The notes under the pieces: generated by a model
Told to the model about the DNA's origin: nothing
The model's database searches: none
Seen by the model: the letters and a program-made list of their open reading frames with translations, nothing else
NCBI GenBank assembly: GCA_910584995.1
Contig: CAJUDW010000001.1
Location: 62,001-126,000 of the forward strand
Reading direction: 5' to 3'
Length of the DNA: 64,000 bases
From: an uncultured Oscillibacter sp.
Lineage (GTDB): Bacteria > Bacillota > Clostridia > Oscillospirales > Oscillospiraceae
Shown here: in pieces, positions 49,190-57,858 of the stretch
How the letters are laid out: every line of letters starts with the position of its first letter
How positions within the stretch are numbered: position 1 is the first letter of the stretch
Translations under genes and position numbers: made by a program

Positions 49190-50551
49190 ATGCCAATTGA
49201 ACTGATTTACCTAATTGTCCTTCTGGTCACAATTTGCGTCTTCTTCGTCCTGCTGAAGCGCCCAATCTATGAAGGCATGATCGCCGGCTATATCGTCATG
49301 CTGGCAATGACCGGAGAATGGGCCCATGCATGGGACCATATCTATGCAACATCAACCAATACGCTTTTCTATGCCATTGTAGCATTCATGGTAGCCGCCC
49401 AGGTCTTTACCGGGACGAACGTGATTGATGCCCTTGTAGATGTGGTCCTTGCGCTTTTCGGCCGCGTCAGGGGCGGCACCGGTTATGTTGCGCTGGCCGC
49501 GTCCAGCTTCATGGGCGCCCTGTCCGGCAGCGCGGCCGGTAATGTGGCCGCCACCGGCGTTTTCACCATCCCTATGATGAAGCGCAGCGGCTATCCTGAC
49601 TATGTGGCCTCTAATATCTGCATGTCTGCCAGCACCATGGGCAATATGATTCCCCCAGCCGGTATTATTGTGGCCTCTTTCGGTGTGCTGACCGCCTTAT
49701 ACGGCGAGGGCACTTATACGATGTCCCAGTTTTGGATGCTCATGTGGGGCATCTCCATCTGGTTCATCCTACAGCGCGCCGTCACCGTCTTCATTATGGT
49801 CCGCTACTATCACATTGACGCGCTGCCCGCCTCCGAAGTACCCAAGCTGGGGGAGGCACTGAAGAAGGGCTGGAAGGCCGTTATGATCCCCGTGGTCATC
49901 CTGCTGCCATTCCTGCTGGACTCCATGCTGAAGGAGACCCTCTTCACCGCCAGGCTCACCTCCGCCGGCGCCTCCGCCATGTCCGGCTGCGTCCTGCTGT
50001 TCACTCCCGGCGTGGCGGCTGTTTACGCACTGTTCATCATCCGCAAAAACATGCAGGTGGGCCCCAAGCAGATCGCCGGCCTGCTGGCAAAGGGCGCGAA
50101 ATCCATTGTTTCCGTTTCTGCCACCATTTTCTTCGCGTACTGCATCAGCAACCTGTACACCTCTTTGAACGTGGGCGAGGCCATCGGCGAACTGATTGCC
50201 AGCTGGAACCTGGGTCTGGTCCCCCTGGCTTTCATCCTGCCGCTGTTCACCGCAGTCCTGGGCATGATCCTCCCCGGTTCCTCCCAGGTAGCCATTTTCG
50301 GCACGGTCATGGTCTCCATTATGGCGGGCGTGGGCGCGAACCCCATGCTGATCGCCGGTATGCTCCCCGTCATCTGCGGCGCTATGGAAGGCATGACGCC
50401 TCCCCTGGCCCTGTGCATGTACACTGCCATGGGCATTTCCGGCTCCGGCATGAAGGAGACGACCATCAACTGCCTGCTCTGGTGCGGCCTGCATTATGCC
50501 CTCAGCGTTATCTGTATGCTGGGGATCCTACCGATACTTTGGCTCGTGTAA
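49190..50551 (+). CDS. TRAP transporter large permease (DctM family)
   Basis: A 453-residue polytopic protein of the DctM/ion-transporter superfamily. The signature GALSGSAAGNVAATGVFTIPMMKRSGYPDYVASNI is followed by MIPPAGIIVASFG. The mirrored half has LPGSSQVAIFGTVMVSIM and CGAMEGMTPPLALCMYTAMG. It is the sodium-coupled transport subunit of a tripartite uptake system for organic acids. No solute-binding protein gene is found in the operon. The next gene encodes a small membrane protein that could stand in for the DctQ subunit. Confidence 0.85.
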   Translation: MPIELIYLIVLLVTICVFFVLLKRPIYEGMIAGYIVMLAMTGEWAHAWDHIYATSTNTLFYAIVAFMVAAQVFTGTNVIDALVDVVLALFGRVRGGTGYVALAASSFMGALSGSAAGNVAATGVFTIPMMKRSGYPDYVASNICMSASTMGNMIPPAGIIVASFGVLTALYGEGTYTMSQFWMLMWGISIWFILQRAVTVFIMVRYYHIDALPASEVPKLGEALKKGWKAVMIPVVILLPFLLDSMLKETLFTARLTSAGASAMSGCVLLFTPGVAAVYALFIIRKNMQVGPKQIAGLLAKGAKSIVSVSATIFFAYCISNLYTSLNVGEAIGELIASWNLGLVPLAFILPLFTAVLGMILPGSSQVAIFGTVMVSIMAGVGANPMLIAGMLPVICGAMEGMTPPLALCMYTAMGISGSGMKETTINCLLWCGLHYALSVICMLGILPILWLV

Positions 50552-50563
50552 GGAGGGATTGAG

Positions 50564-50881
50564 ATGAAGAAAATTTCCCAAAAGCTTTATGCCGTTTTTG
50601 GTTGGGGCGTCTGCATCTCGGTCTTCGCCGGTGCCCTGTGCTTCCTGGGCTTTGTGATCGCCATCATCATCGGCGGCGACACCGGCGCGGCCATTGCCGT
50701 GGCCATCAAGTCCGCCTGCTTCCCCTGGCTCATTAAACTGACCAGCGTGGCTGTCGGTATTGGGCTGATCGGCATGTACCTCGGCAAGGATGAGGCGCTT
50801 TCTATCTCCTCGGACAAAAAGGACGCCGAGGAGGATCTGAAGCGCAATCTGGAAGAGGCCGGGGAAAAAGGCAGCAGCTGA
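50564..50881 (+). CDS. small two-to-three-helix membrane protein (TRAP small-subunit-like)
   Basis: A 105-residue protein with hydrophobic stretches at about 10-38 and 45-78 and a charged C-terminal tail (KDAEEDLKRNLEEAGEKG). It begins 12 bp after the DctM stop with AGGAGG before the ATG, and a terminator closes the operon behind it. Sequence likeness to DctQ is weak and it is shorter than usual DctQ (about 160), so the role as small permease is inferred from position. Confidence 0.7.
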   Translation: MKKISQKLYAVFGWGVCISVFAGALCFLGFVIAIIIGGDTGAAIAVAIKSACFPWLIKLTSVAVGIGLIGMYLGKDEALSISSDKKDAEEDLKRNLEEAGEKGSS

Positions 50882-50882
50882 C

Positions 50883-50922
50883 AAAAAGCGCCTTGCCCGA
50901 TACGGCAGGGCGCTTTCTTTTC
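50883..50922 (+). terminator. intrinsic terminator of the AtuA/TRAP operon
   Basis: AAAGCGCCTTGCC (50885-50897) pairs with GGCAGGGCGCTTT (50904-50916) with one G-U or mismatch, then CTTTTC. Confidence 0.88.
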
Positions 50923-50968
50923 TAAACAGGGAAATTCCCGCAGTTTCACAAATAGGGGGCGTATTTTT

Positions 50969-52363
50969 GTGGATATCCTTCTGATCACCGGCCTGGCCGC
51001 AACCTTGATCATCATCGTCGGCCTGTCTATCTGGTCCGGAACCAAAACCAAGGGCGGCCAAAGCCAAAACAGCCTTCCTGTGGTTGCCGGCATCATTATC
51101 GGCACCCTGGTAGGCGGCTCCTCTACCATAGGCACGGCCCAGCTGGCCTATCACTACGGCCTGTCGGCCTGGTGGTTTACCCTGGGCGCAGGCATCGCCT
51201 GCCTCATCCTCGCCCTGGTCTATGCCATCCCGCTGCGCCGGGCCGGATGCCCCACTCTGGCGGGTATGATCCGCCAGGAGTTCGGCCCGGCTGCCGGAAT
51301 GATGGCTTCGGTCCTGTCCTCTGTCGGCACGTTCATCAACATCATCTCCCAACTCATCTCGGCTACCGCGGTCATTGCCGTTGTTGTCCCCGGCCTGGGG
51401 ATTGGCCCCGCCCTTGCCGTTTCCGCAACCTTTATGGTCCTCTATGTGGTATTCGGCGGCACAAAAGGGGCCGGTATGGTGGGAATTGTCAAAACAGTGC
51501 TCCTCTATACCGCAATGGTGGCCTGCGGGGCCATGGTCCTGCGTATGATCGGCGGTTTCACAGGCTTTGTCCATATGGTTGGCGGCATCGAAAACCCGGA
51601 CGGCGTCAACTTCTTCTCCCTGTTCGCCCGTGGCGCGGGAACGGATGCCGGCGCGTGCCTGTCCCTTATCCTGGGCGTACTGACTACGCAGACCTATGCC
51701 CAGGCCGTCCTGTCCGGCCAGACAGACCGGGCCGGCGCAGGGGGCGCCCTCCTATCCGCCTTCCTGATCCCGCCTATCGGCGCAGGCGGCATCCTGGTGG
51801 GATTATATATGCGGGCCAACGCAAACTTTTACCCCGGCCTGATCGCCAAGACCGCTCTGACCACCTTTATCACCTCTCATGTACCTCCCCTGCTGGCCGG
51901 TATAATTCTGGGCGGCCTGTTCGTGGCTATTACCGGCACCGGCGCCGGCCTGGCTCTGGGCATCTCCACCATTTTAAACAACGACATCGTTAAACGCCTC
52001 ACCCATAAATTTGACGATCCGAAACGGGCAGACGCGCTCTCAAAAGTCTGGATCGTAGCCGTGCTGGCAGCCGCCTGCCTGCTGTCCACCGGCAGCTTGG
52101 GCGATACGATCCTGCAGTTTTCATTCATGTCCATGGGCCTGCGGGGCTCGGTAGTCTTTGTCCCTCTGATCTGCGCCCTTTGGCTACCCGGCCGGGTAGG
52201 CCGGCGGTACGCGATCCTCTCCATTGTGACCAGCCCCATCCTGGTACTGGTATTCGGCCTGCTGGGCGTACTTCCCTTCGACTCCCTCTTTATCGGCATC
52301 CTTGCCTCTCTGGCCATCATGGGCTGGGGCCTGATCCAGGGCGGGAAGGCGCGGCCGGCATGA
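50969..52363 (+). CDS. sodium:solute symporter family protein
   Basis: A 464-residue SSS-family transporter with about 12-13 helices: GIIIGTLVGGSSTIGTAQLAYHYGLSAWWFTLGAGIACLIL is the unwound TM1 region, GGTKGAGMVGIVKTVLLY is TM5-like, and ITGTGAGLALGISTILNNDIVK the TM8 region with the sodium-site small residues. The likely start is GTG at 50969 with TAGGGGG upstream. It lies just after the operon terminator and may be expressed by readthrough, or from a promoter I cannot see. The substrate is unknown. Confidence 0.88.
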   Translation: MDILLITGLAATLIIIVGLSIWSGTKTKGGQSQNSLPVVAGIIIGTLVGGSSTIGTAQLAYHYGLSAWWFTLGAGIACLILALVYAIPLRRAGCPTLAGMIRQEFGPAAGMMASVLSSVGTFINIISQLISATAVIAVVVPGLGIGPALAVSATFMVLYVVFGGTKGAGMVGIVKTVLLYTAMVACGAMVLRMIGGFTGFVHMVGGIENPDGVNFFSLFARGAGTDAGACLSLILGVLTTQTYAQAVLSGQTDRAGAGGALLSAFLIPPIGAGGILVGLYMRANANFYPGLIAKTALTTFITSHVPPLLAGIILGGLFVAITGTGAGLALGISTILNNDIVKRLTHKFDDPKRADALSKVWIVAVLAAACLLSTGSLGDTILQFSFMSMGLRGSVVFVPLICALWLPGRVGRRYAILSIVTSPILVLVFGLLGVLPFDSLFIGILASLAIMGWGLIQGGKARPA

Positions 52364-53487
52364 TGCGGCAGCCTCAAAACCAAGTTATCCTGCTGAATTT
52401 CCTGCACTATACCGCGCTATACGCCTCCCGACCCTACTTATCTCTGCTGGCACAGGATCTGGGGGGCAGCGAACTGGAGATTGGGGTTACCGTATCGCTT
52501 TACAGTTTCATCCAGGTATTTACGGCACTGCCGGCGGGCCGCTGGATTGCCCGGAGGGGCACAAAACGTCCCTCTTGTTTCGGCACATTTTCCTTCCTCT
52601 GCGGAACGGTATTGCTGATGTTCACCTCTGATCTGCGGCTCGCCGGCCTCAGCTCCCTTCTGTTGGGCGCCGGACACGGGCTAATACTCCTGTGCGGGCA
52701 GCACAGCGTTACCGGCATCGCAGACGATACAGCCAGGACGGCCGCCGTAGGCTGGCTCTCTTTCTTTAACTCTGTCGGCACAGCGCTGGGCCCGCTGCTA
52801 GGGGGAAAGCTTCGGGATCTGTCCGGCTCTGGCCTCGGTTTTTCAGGCGCAATGCTCCTGTCCCTAGCTTCATTCTTCGCCGCCCTCCGAATGGCTCACG
52901 GCCAGCCAAAGGGCGGCGAAACAGAGCGCGTCCGTCCCGCCCTTCAAAAGCCCGTTGTGCTGGACATTTTTCTAAGCGGAGCCGTCTTTTTCGCGGCAGA
53001 TGTTCTGCCGGTCTACTTGCCGCTCTACACAAGCCAGCTGGGCCTAAGCAGTTTTCTGACCGGCGCCGTCCTGAGCGCAAACGGAATTGCCCAAATGGCT
53101 GTCCGCCCCTTTATGGGGCATCTCCGCAAATGGTACTCCGTCCGCCAGCTGCTGCAAAAATGCCTGTTGACAGGCGGCGTGTGTATTGCACTGATTGGGG
53201 CCATCCCCGCGTTTGGCGGGATTCTGCTGACAGCTGCCCTCGCCGGCTGCACCATCGGCCTGGCTAATCCCCTAACCCTGCTGACGGTCTCCAGCGCCGC
53301 AAATGATGCCGAACGAAGCCAGATCCTGGCACTGCGGGTCATGGCAAATTACGGGGCCCAAGCCCTAAGCCCCATTATATTCGGAGCAGTCTCAGGCGTT
53401 ATGGGCCTGGCTCCGGTATTATGGTGCGGCGGCGGTATTCTTTTCCTCTCCGGCATCACCATAAATATGAACCATTCTGCGCTTTAA
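52360..53487 (+). CDS. major facilitator superfamily transporter
   Basis: A 375-residue, 12-helix MFS protein. It has the loop 2-3 signature (PAGRWIARRGTKRPS), LLGAGHGLILLCGQH in helix 4, and LPVYLPLYTSQLGLSSFLTGAVLSANGIAQM in the second half. The ATG at 52360 overlaps the symporter stop (ATGA), with a second ATG directly after. It may be a product exporter or a second importer for the upstream pathway. Confidence 0.88.
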   Translation: MMRQPQNQVILLNFLHYTALYASRPYLSLLAQDLGGSELEIGVTVSLYSFIQVFTALPAGRWIARRGTKRPSCFGTFSFLCGTVLLMFTSDLRLAGLSSLLLGAGHGLILLCGQHSVTGIADDTARTAAVGWLSFFNSVGTALGPLLGGKLRDLSGSGLGFSGAMLLSLASFFAALRMAHGQPKGGETERVRPALQKPVVLDIFLSGAVFFAADVLPVYLPLYTSQLGLSSFLTGAVLSANGIAQMAVRPFMGHLRKWYSVRQLLQKCLLTGGVCIALIGAIPAFGGILLTAALAGCTIGLANPLTLLTVSSAANDAERSQILALRVMANYGAQALSPIIFGAVSGVMGLAPVLWCGGGILFLSGITINMNHSAL

Positions 53488-53523
53488 AGCAGCACCCTCA
53501 CGCACTGTTTGCCGTAATACAAA

Positions 53524-53567
53524 AGGGGCTGTTTCACCATTCGGCGAAACAGCCCTGATCCTATTTT
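53524..53567 (+). terminator. intrinsic terminator after the MFS gene
   Basis: GGGGCTGTTTC (53525-53535) pairs with GAAACAGCCCT (53546-53556), followed by GATCCTATTTTT. Confidence 0.8.
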
Positions 53568-54039
53568 TAGAAGCAACAAGGCCGCCAGTTCTGTTCAAGA
53601 ACCATCCAAACATGCATGATTAAGGCATAAAACACAGGCAGATTATACAGTGCGCAGAACCGGATAGCAAGCCCCATCTTCAATTGAGCGGGCATCCAAA
53701 CGAAAAGTCAAAAAGAACGCAAAGCAGGAAAAGAGCAGCCACACCCAGCGCATGAAGATGCCCCATTCAAGCATAATCCTTTCCATTGGAAAAACGAAAT
53801 CCCCCAGGCCATTTCCACTGTATATGCCGGATATGCCGGGCAAGAAGTTTCCTGTCTGCCACGAACACAACAGAGGCGGACAATATCCCCTTTTGCGATA
53901 AAGCAGATCCCCCAAGATACTAGAGATAAACATGCAGCAAAAGAGGATTAAAAAAACCGGGACACCACCCAGCAGGGCGCAAAGCGGCCCTGCCTACGTT
54001 TTCTTACTTATATCTTCTCGTCTTCGTCCTCTTGCCTGC

Positions 54040-54090
54040 GTCCCCCGTCCTCCGTCCTACGTCTCCCGTCCTCCGTCCTACGTCCCCCGC
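54040..54090. repeat. 21-bp tandem repeat, 2.4 copies
   Basis: Units at 54040-54060 and 54061-54081 differ by one base (GTCCCCCGTCC / GTCTCCCGTCC, then TCCGTCCTAC), followed by a 9-bp partial copy. It adjoins the tRNA-Gly downstream element. Confidence 0.75.
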
Positions 54091-54097
54091 AAAAACT

Positions 54098-54203
54098 CCG
54101 CCGAAAACCCAGCGAAGCGGATTTCGGCGGAAAGCGAAGAAATTCCCATTACAGCGCAGTTTTCGCCGCGAGGCGGAAACGGAGCAGTAATGGGAATTTC
54201 TGA
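54098..54203 (-). ncRNA. structured tRNA-downstream element, copy 1 (after tRNA-Gly)
   Basis: In the direction of tRNA transcription it starts 2 nt after CCA. Hairpin 1: 14-bp arms 54187-54200 and 54139-54152 enclose a 9-bp inner stem (172-180 with 159-167). Hairpin 2: 9-bp arms 54122-54130 and 54098-54106, followed by GAGTTTTTG, so it also acts as a terminator. The same architecture recurs after tRNA-Pro with seven base pairs changed on both sides. Whether it is a separate small RNA or the tRNA trailer is open. Confidence 0.6.
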
Positions 54204-54205
54204 GT

Positions 54206-54279
54206 TGGAGCGGCTGATGGGAGTCGAACCCACCTATGCAGCTTGGGAAGCTGCCGTTCTACCGATGAACTACAGCCGC
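54206..54279 (-). tRNA. tRNA-Gly (anticodon CCC), CCA encoded
   Basis: 74 nt including the encoded CCA. The acceptor stem GCGGCTG pairs with CAGCCGC. D arm is GTTC/GAAC, the anticodon stem GCAGC/GCTGC holds loop TTCCCAA with anticodon CCC, the T arm has TTCGACT, and the discriminator is T as usual for Gly. It reads GGG codons, frequent in this GC-rich genome. Confidence 0.95.
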
Positions 54280-54292
54280 AAGTACGAGGGAT

Positions 54293-54321
54293 ATTATAGC
54301 AGGCCTTTTCGGAAATTGCAA
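54293..54321 (-). promoter_or_regulatory. promoter of tRNA-Gly
   Basis: On the minus strand TTGCAA (54316-54321), 17 bp and TATAAT (54293-54298), 14 bp upstream of the tRNA. Confidence 0.85.
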
Positions 54322-54656
54322 GCCCCAAAATGACATGTTCTTCATCTCCGCAGATTTCCCCCGATTTCGCAGCACAAAAAAGCCATAAACAGCAAAAATT
54401 TCCGCAAAGTTAACCAGATTTTTAAACTTTAACCCACATGGTAAAAGTTTTGCAGCCTTCCGCCGGATACATGCCCGCACACCAAAAAGCACGGTGGCTT
54501 CCGGACATCCTGGCTGGCGGCATCCCCTGATAAAATTATCCGGCAAGTCAGCGTCCCGGCAGACCCACCTCCCCGGCGGTGCCTGATACCACCCGGAAAC
54601 ATCGGTAAATTTCAGAAATCCTCTTCCCGCAGGAAATCCAAATATTGGACTTTTCA

Positions 54657-54685
54657 TAGACAAAGCCCGCGGTTTATGCTATTAT
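54657..54685 (+). promoter_or_regulatory. promoter of the AlbA_2 gene
   Basis: TAGACA (54657-54662), 17 bp and TATTAT (54680-54685). The leader would be long, about 170 nt. Confidence 0.6.
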
Positions 54686-54861
54686 AGTCAACAAACTCGG
54701 GAAGCAGCTTCGATGCTTTCCGCCAGCGGAAGCCGCTGTTTCCGCAAAGCGGCCAAATGTATGTGACCGCACAGCCCAGCAAAAGAGACAAAGCCGGCGG
54801 GACGGAACGCCGCCGGATACTGTGGAATCTTCCGCAGCGGAGCCGGTAAGGGAGGGCGGCC

Positions 54862-56310
54862 ATGATTGATCTTTCCAAAATTGAGCAGTATCGGGAAAAC
54901 AACCGCATTGAGGCGAAAAAGGCCCTCGGCGGCCTGCCCAAGAGCATTTGGGAGACATATTCCGCCTTCGCCAACACCCTGGGCGGGATCATCCTCCTGG
55001 GCGTGGAGGAGGACAGGGAGCACGTCCTGCATACCATCAACCTCCCGGATCCGGAGCGTCTGGTCCGGGAGTTCTGGGAGATCGTCCGCAACCCCAAAAA
55101 GGCCAGCGTCAATATCCTCGCCGGGAGGCACGTGCAGGTTGAAACCATCGGCGGGAACCGCATCATCGTCATCACCGTCCCTCGGGCCCAGCGTTACGAC
55201 AAGCCGGTCTATGTTGAGGGCAACCCCTTCTCCGGCTCCTACCGCCGCAGTGGTGAAGGAGACTACCGGTGCACGCGGGAGGAAGTCCAAAGCATGTTCC
55301 GGGACGCCGCCGTCCAGACCCAGGATATGAAGGTACTGGAGTTCCTGGGGACAGACGCCTTGGATTGGGAGAGCGTCCGCCGCTACCGCGCCCGGACACG
55401 GCAGTACCGTCCCGGCCACGCCTGGGAGGATTTAGCGGATCCGGAGTTTCTCCGCAAGCTGGGGGCCATCGGCAGAGGCGCAGACGGGGCCCTGCATCCC
55501 ACCGGGGCCGGACTGCTCATGTTCGGCTTCGCCCGGGAAATCGTGCGGGAATTCCCCAACTACTCCCTGGATTACCGGGAATATCTGGGCTCCGACGACG
55601 CCCAGGTTACGGATCGGATTTTCTCCTCCTCCGGCGGCTGGAGCGGGAATCTCTATGACTTTTACTTCCATGTCTCGGAAAGAATCGCCCGGGATATCCC
55701 GCTGGCCCTCCGACGGAGGGCCAATGGGGCGGAAGACGCCACAGCGGTCTGCCGCGCTCTGGGGGAGGCGCTGGCCAACTGTCTAGTAAATGCCGACTAC
55801 TACGGGCAGCAGGGGATTTCCGCCGTCAAATGCAGGGGTATGGCCGTCTTCTCCAACCCCGGCGCGTTCCGCATTGAAGTGGAAGCCGCAAAAAGCGGTG
55901 GCGTTTCCGATCCCCGGAACGGCGCCCTGATCCGGATGTTCCATCTGGCGGGAATCGGTGAGCGGATGGGCGGGGGTATCCCCAACATCTACTCCGTCTG
56001 GAAGAAGCTAGGCTGGGCCCCGCCTGTGATTGAAGAACTGTTTAATCCGGATCGGATTAAGGTGTCCCTGCCCACACAGAGAAGCGGCGGCAGGACGCCG
56101 GGCCGGGGCGGTGCCGGGAAAACCGCCGTACATAAGGCTGCCATGATCGTCTACCTGACAGACAATGTAAGCGGCAGAACTTCTGATTTCGCCCAGCTGC
56201 TGGGGCTGAAGGACGCCCGCGTCCGCGCCCTGCTGGGAGAACTGATTGCGGAGGGGATTGTGGTCCAGGAGGGCGGGCGGCGATACCGCGTCTATAAGCT
56301 GAAGGCATAG
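54862..56310 (+). CDS. AlbA_2 (Schlafen-like) domain putative regulator
   Basis: A 482-residue protein. The N-terminal AlbA_2 domain (about 10-130) has NNRIEAKKALGGLPKSIWETYSAFANTLGGIILLGVEED, the usual opening of these nucleic-acid-associated proteins. A middle GHKL-like ATP-binding region (about 275-390) has LGEALANCLVNADYYG and GERMGGGIPNIYSVW. A winged helix ends it (about 430-482). Such proteins are often found on accessory DNA and in some defence loci. Its position between two tRNA genes carrying identical-type repeats fits accessory DNA. Function unknown. Confidence 0.85.
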   Translation: MIDLSKIEQYRENNRIEAKKALGGLPKSIWETYSAFANTLGGIILLGVEEDREHVLHTINLPDPERLVREFWEIVRNPKKASVNILAGRHVQVETIGGNRIIVITVPRAQRYDKPVYVEGNPFSGSYRRSGEGDYRCTREEVQSMFRDAAVQTQDMKVLEFLGTDALDWESVRRYRARTRQYRPGHAWEDLADPEFLRKLGAIGRGADGALHPTGAGLLMFGFAREIVREFPNYSLDYREYLGSDDAQVTDRIFSSSGGWSGNLYDFYFHVSERIARDIPLALRRRANGAEDATAVCRALGEALANCLVNADYYGQQGISAVKCRGMAVFSNPGAFRIEVEAAKSGGVSDPRNGALIRMFHLAGIGERMGGGIPNIYSVWKKLGWAPPVIEELFNPDRIKVSLPTQRSGGRTPGRGGAGKTAVHKAAMIVYLTDNVSGRTSDFAQLLGLKDARVRALLGELIAEGIVVQEGGRRYRVYKLKA

Positions 56311-56389
56311 CCGTTTCCGCGGTTTTCCTCCCGGAAGGAACGAAGCAGGCGGAAAACCCACAGGATCCAGCATGTGGAACACAGCGCAG

Positions 56390-56422
56390 AAAACGGGAGC
56401 GTTTTTATAACGCTCCCGTTCT
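56390..56422. terminator. bidirectional terminator after the AlbA_2 gene
   Basis: AACGGGAGCGTT (56392-56403) and AACGCTCCCGTT (56409-56420) form a perfect 12-bp stem with a 5-nt loop; the minus-strand side has TTTTC. The flanking genes converge. Confidence 0.8.
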
Positions 56423-56511
56423 GTATCTTATACCGGACGCAGCACTGCCGCACCATCGCCAACGCAATCCTTTCGTATTCAGCAAACCGCCAAAGGGAAT
56501 TGCCTCCGGCA

Positions 56512-56949
56512 TTATGCCTGCATGTCCACACCTTGCCGGTAACCGTCCAAAATGCTGGTATCAAAGGGCTTGCCCCAGTCCCAACTCGGGTCGTGCCGGT
56601 GGACAAACTCGCCAAGACGGGCGGCTTCGCTGTGGAACACCTCGTTCAGCGTCCATGACGCGCTCAGCCGCTCTTCCGGCGAAAGGGACATGGTGTAGCT
56701 GCAGATGACCGCACTGATATCCTCGCCGTCACTCACGCCATAGCCATTCTTCATATGGTCAAAGGCAATCTGTTTGACTTGCTGCATAACCGATTTGTCC
56801 ACCGGAACCATTTTCCGGTAGTCTCCGGCATCGTTCAGGCTCATACCGGGAGTGCCATATGGGTTGACATGGGGCTTTCCCTGTGTCCTTTGGGCAAGTT
56901 CGCCGATCCGCTGCTGCTGTTGGCCCTGTACCATCTGCGTGACTGTCAT
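56512..56949 (-). CDS. hypothetical protein, soluble, 145 residues
   Basis: I do not recognise a family. It is polar with a Gln-rich start (MVQGQQQQRIGELAQRTQ), a middle with MQQVKQIAFDHMKNGYGVSDGEDISAVICSYTMSLSPEERLSASWTL, and a C-terminus with Trp and His residues (HDPSWDWGKPFD). No signal or membrane segment is visible. AAGGAGG lies 7 nt before the ATG, which supports real expression. It lies alone in the tRNA-flanked accessory segment. Confidence 0.65.
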   Translation of the reverse strand: MTVTQMVQGQQQQRIGELAQRTQGKPHVNPYGTPGMSLNDAGDYRKMVPVDKSVMQQVKQIAFDHMKNGYGVSDGEDISAVICSYTMSLSPEERLSASWTLNEVFHSEAARLGEFVHRHDPSWDWGKPFDTSILDGYRQGVDMQA

Positions 56950-57267
56950 AAAATGGCCTCCTTAACCGCTTGCATCCCTATGATTTATATCGGCATTTTG
57001 CAGGAAAAATTAAGCGGCCTCCGGTATTTCCGTATTGAAGAGAGGACATCCGGTGTCATCCGTCTTTTCACCGTACCTAAACGGGGTTCACACGCCCCAG
57101 ATTCAGAACCTGTATGCACAACCGTTGAATACCGCCCAAGTAGGCCTTATGTCGTCCTGCGGCGCTAAAACATCTTGAAATACACCCGGTATTCCTGGGG
57201 TTTTCTGCCTTGCAGGACAGCAAAATCCCTCGCCCATTCGGCGTTCCCCGGTGATGAATACAGGTTC
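56950..57267. other. intergenic region between the two orphan genes
   Basis: I see nothing here beyond short open frames with no ribosome site, and no hairpin or repeat of note. Confidence 0.4.
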
Positions 57268-57804
57268 TCAGAATTGATGCCGGTAAAACTCCACGGCAGT
57301 GCCGTCAGCGCCAAAAAACGTCACCTCTCCTGCATTTACCGGCAACACCAGTGCAAAAGGCCTGCCGCTGTCAATTTCAATCACCTGTTTGGCATTGCCG
57401 CCGTCAACCTCCAGCCGCTCTACCTTCGGCTTGTTCATCGAAACGAACGCCCTCTCGTGATATCCCTCAACCGTACACTCCATAATGTATTCTTCAACTC
57501 CGCCAAGGCTGCCGCCGGCGCGGAAAAAGTACCCAAAGGATAGCCCCGGGCGATTTACATAGAGAGAAAACACGTGATCCGATTGATCCTCCGGATAGGA
57601 GATATACGCGGCCAGCGTGCCGGAGGCCTCCCCCGCCACAGTCCAATCCTCCTTGATTTTCTGCGAGGAGCGGATATCCTCCTCCAGCCCGGACTTTCTC
57701 ACGCCGATATCATGGTCCAAGTAAAGGAGCCCCAAAACAACTCCGCAGGCCAATATCACGCCAAGCGCAGCCTTTCCAGCCTTTTGCACCGTACCTTTCA
57801 TCAT
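57268..57804 (-). CDS. hypothetical membrane-anchored protein, 178 residues
   Basis: It has a basic N-terminus, one membrane helix (about 13-30, ALGVILACGVVLGLLYL) and a soluble outer domain of about 145 residues that looks beta-rich (GTLAAYISYP, HVFSLYVNRPGLSFGYFFRAGGSLGG, AFVSMNKPKVERLEVDGG). No family is recognised. Two adjacent ATG codons could start it; the ribosome site GAGGG is far away (about 14 nt), so translation may be weak. It lies directly upstream of the tRNA-Pro downstream element. Confidence 0.6.
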   Translation of the reverse strand: MMKGTVQKAGKAALGVILACGVVLGLLYLDHDIGVRKSGLEEDIRSSQKIKEDWTVAGEASGTLAAYISYPEDQSDHVFSLYVNRPGLSFGYFFRAGGSLGGVEEYIMECTVEGYHERAFVSMNKPKVERLEVDGGNAKQVIEIDSGRPFALVLPVNAGEVTFFGADGTAVEFYRHQF

Positions 57805-57858
57805 TTTATCATTGCACTTCCCTCATCAGCTATTGAAAACCCGCACCCCCGTCCTCCT

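Larger units (their letters stand above)
53488..54097. other. intergenic region after the MFS gene
   Basis: This holds a terminator near 53524 and a 21-bp tandem repeat at 54040. A 96-codon minus-strand frame at 53643-53933 has hydrophobic stretches but no ribosome site and no family likeness; I do not call it a gene. Confidence 0.5.
54280..54861. other. intergenic region between tRNA-Gly and the AlbA_2 gene
   Basis: This holds the divergent promoters for the two. A 134-codon minus-strand frame overlaps the tRNA and is rejected. I see no other gene. Confidence 0.5.

Noticed and set aside
53643..53933. 96-codon minus-strand frame after the MFS gene
   Set aside because: It has some hydrophobic stretches but no Shine-Dalgarno, no family likeness and lies in a low-information intergenic region.
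54259..54663. 134-codon minus-strand frame upstream of tRNA-Gly
   Set aside because: It overlaps the tRNA gene and its promoter and has no ribosome site.
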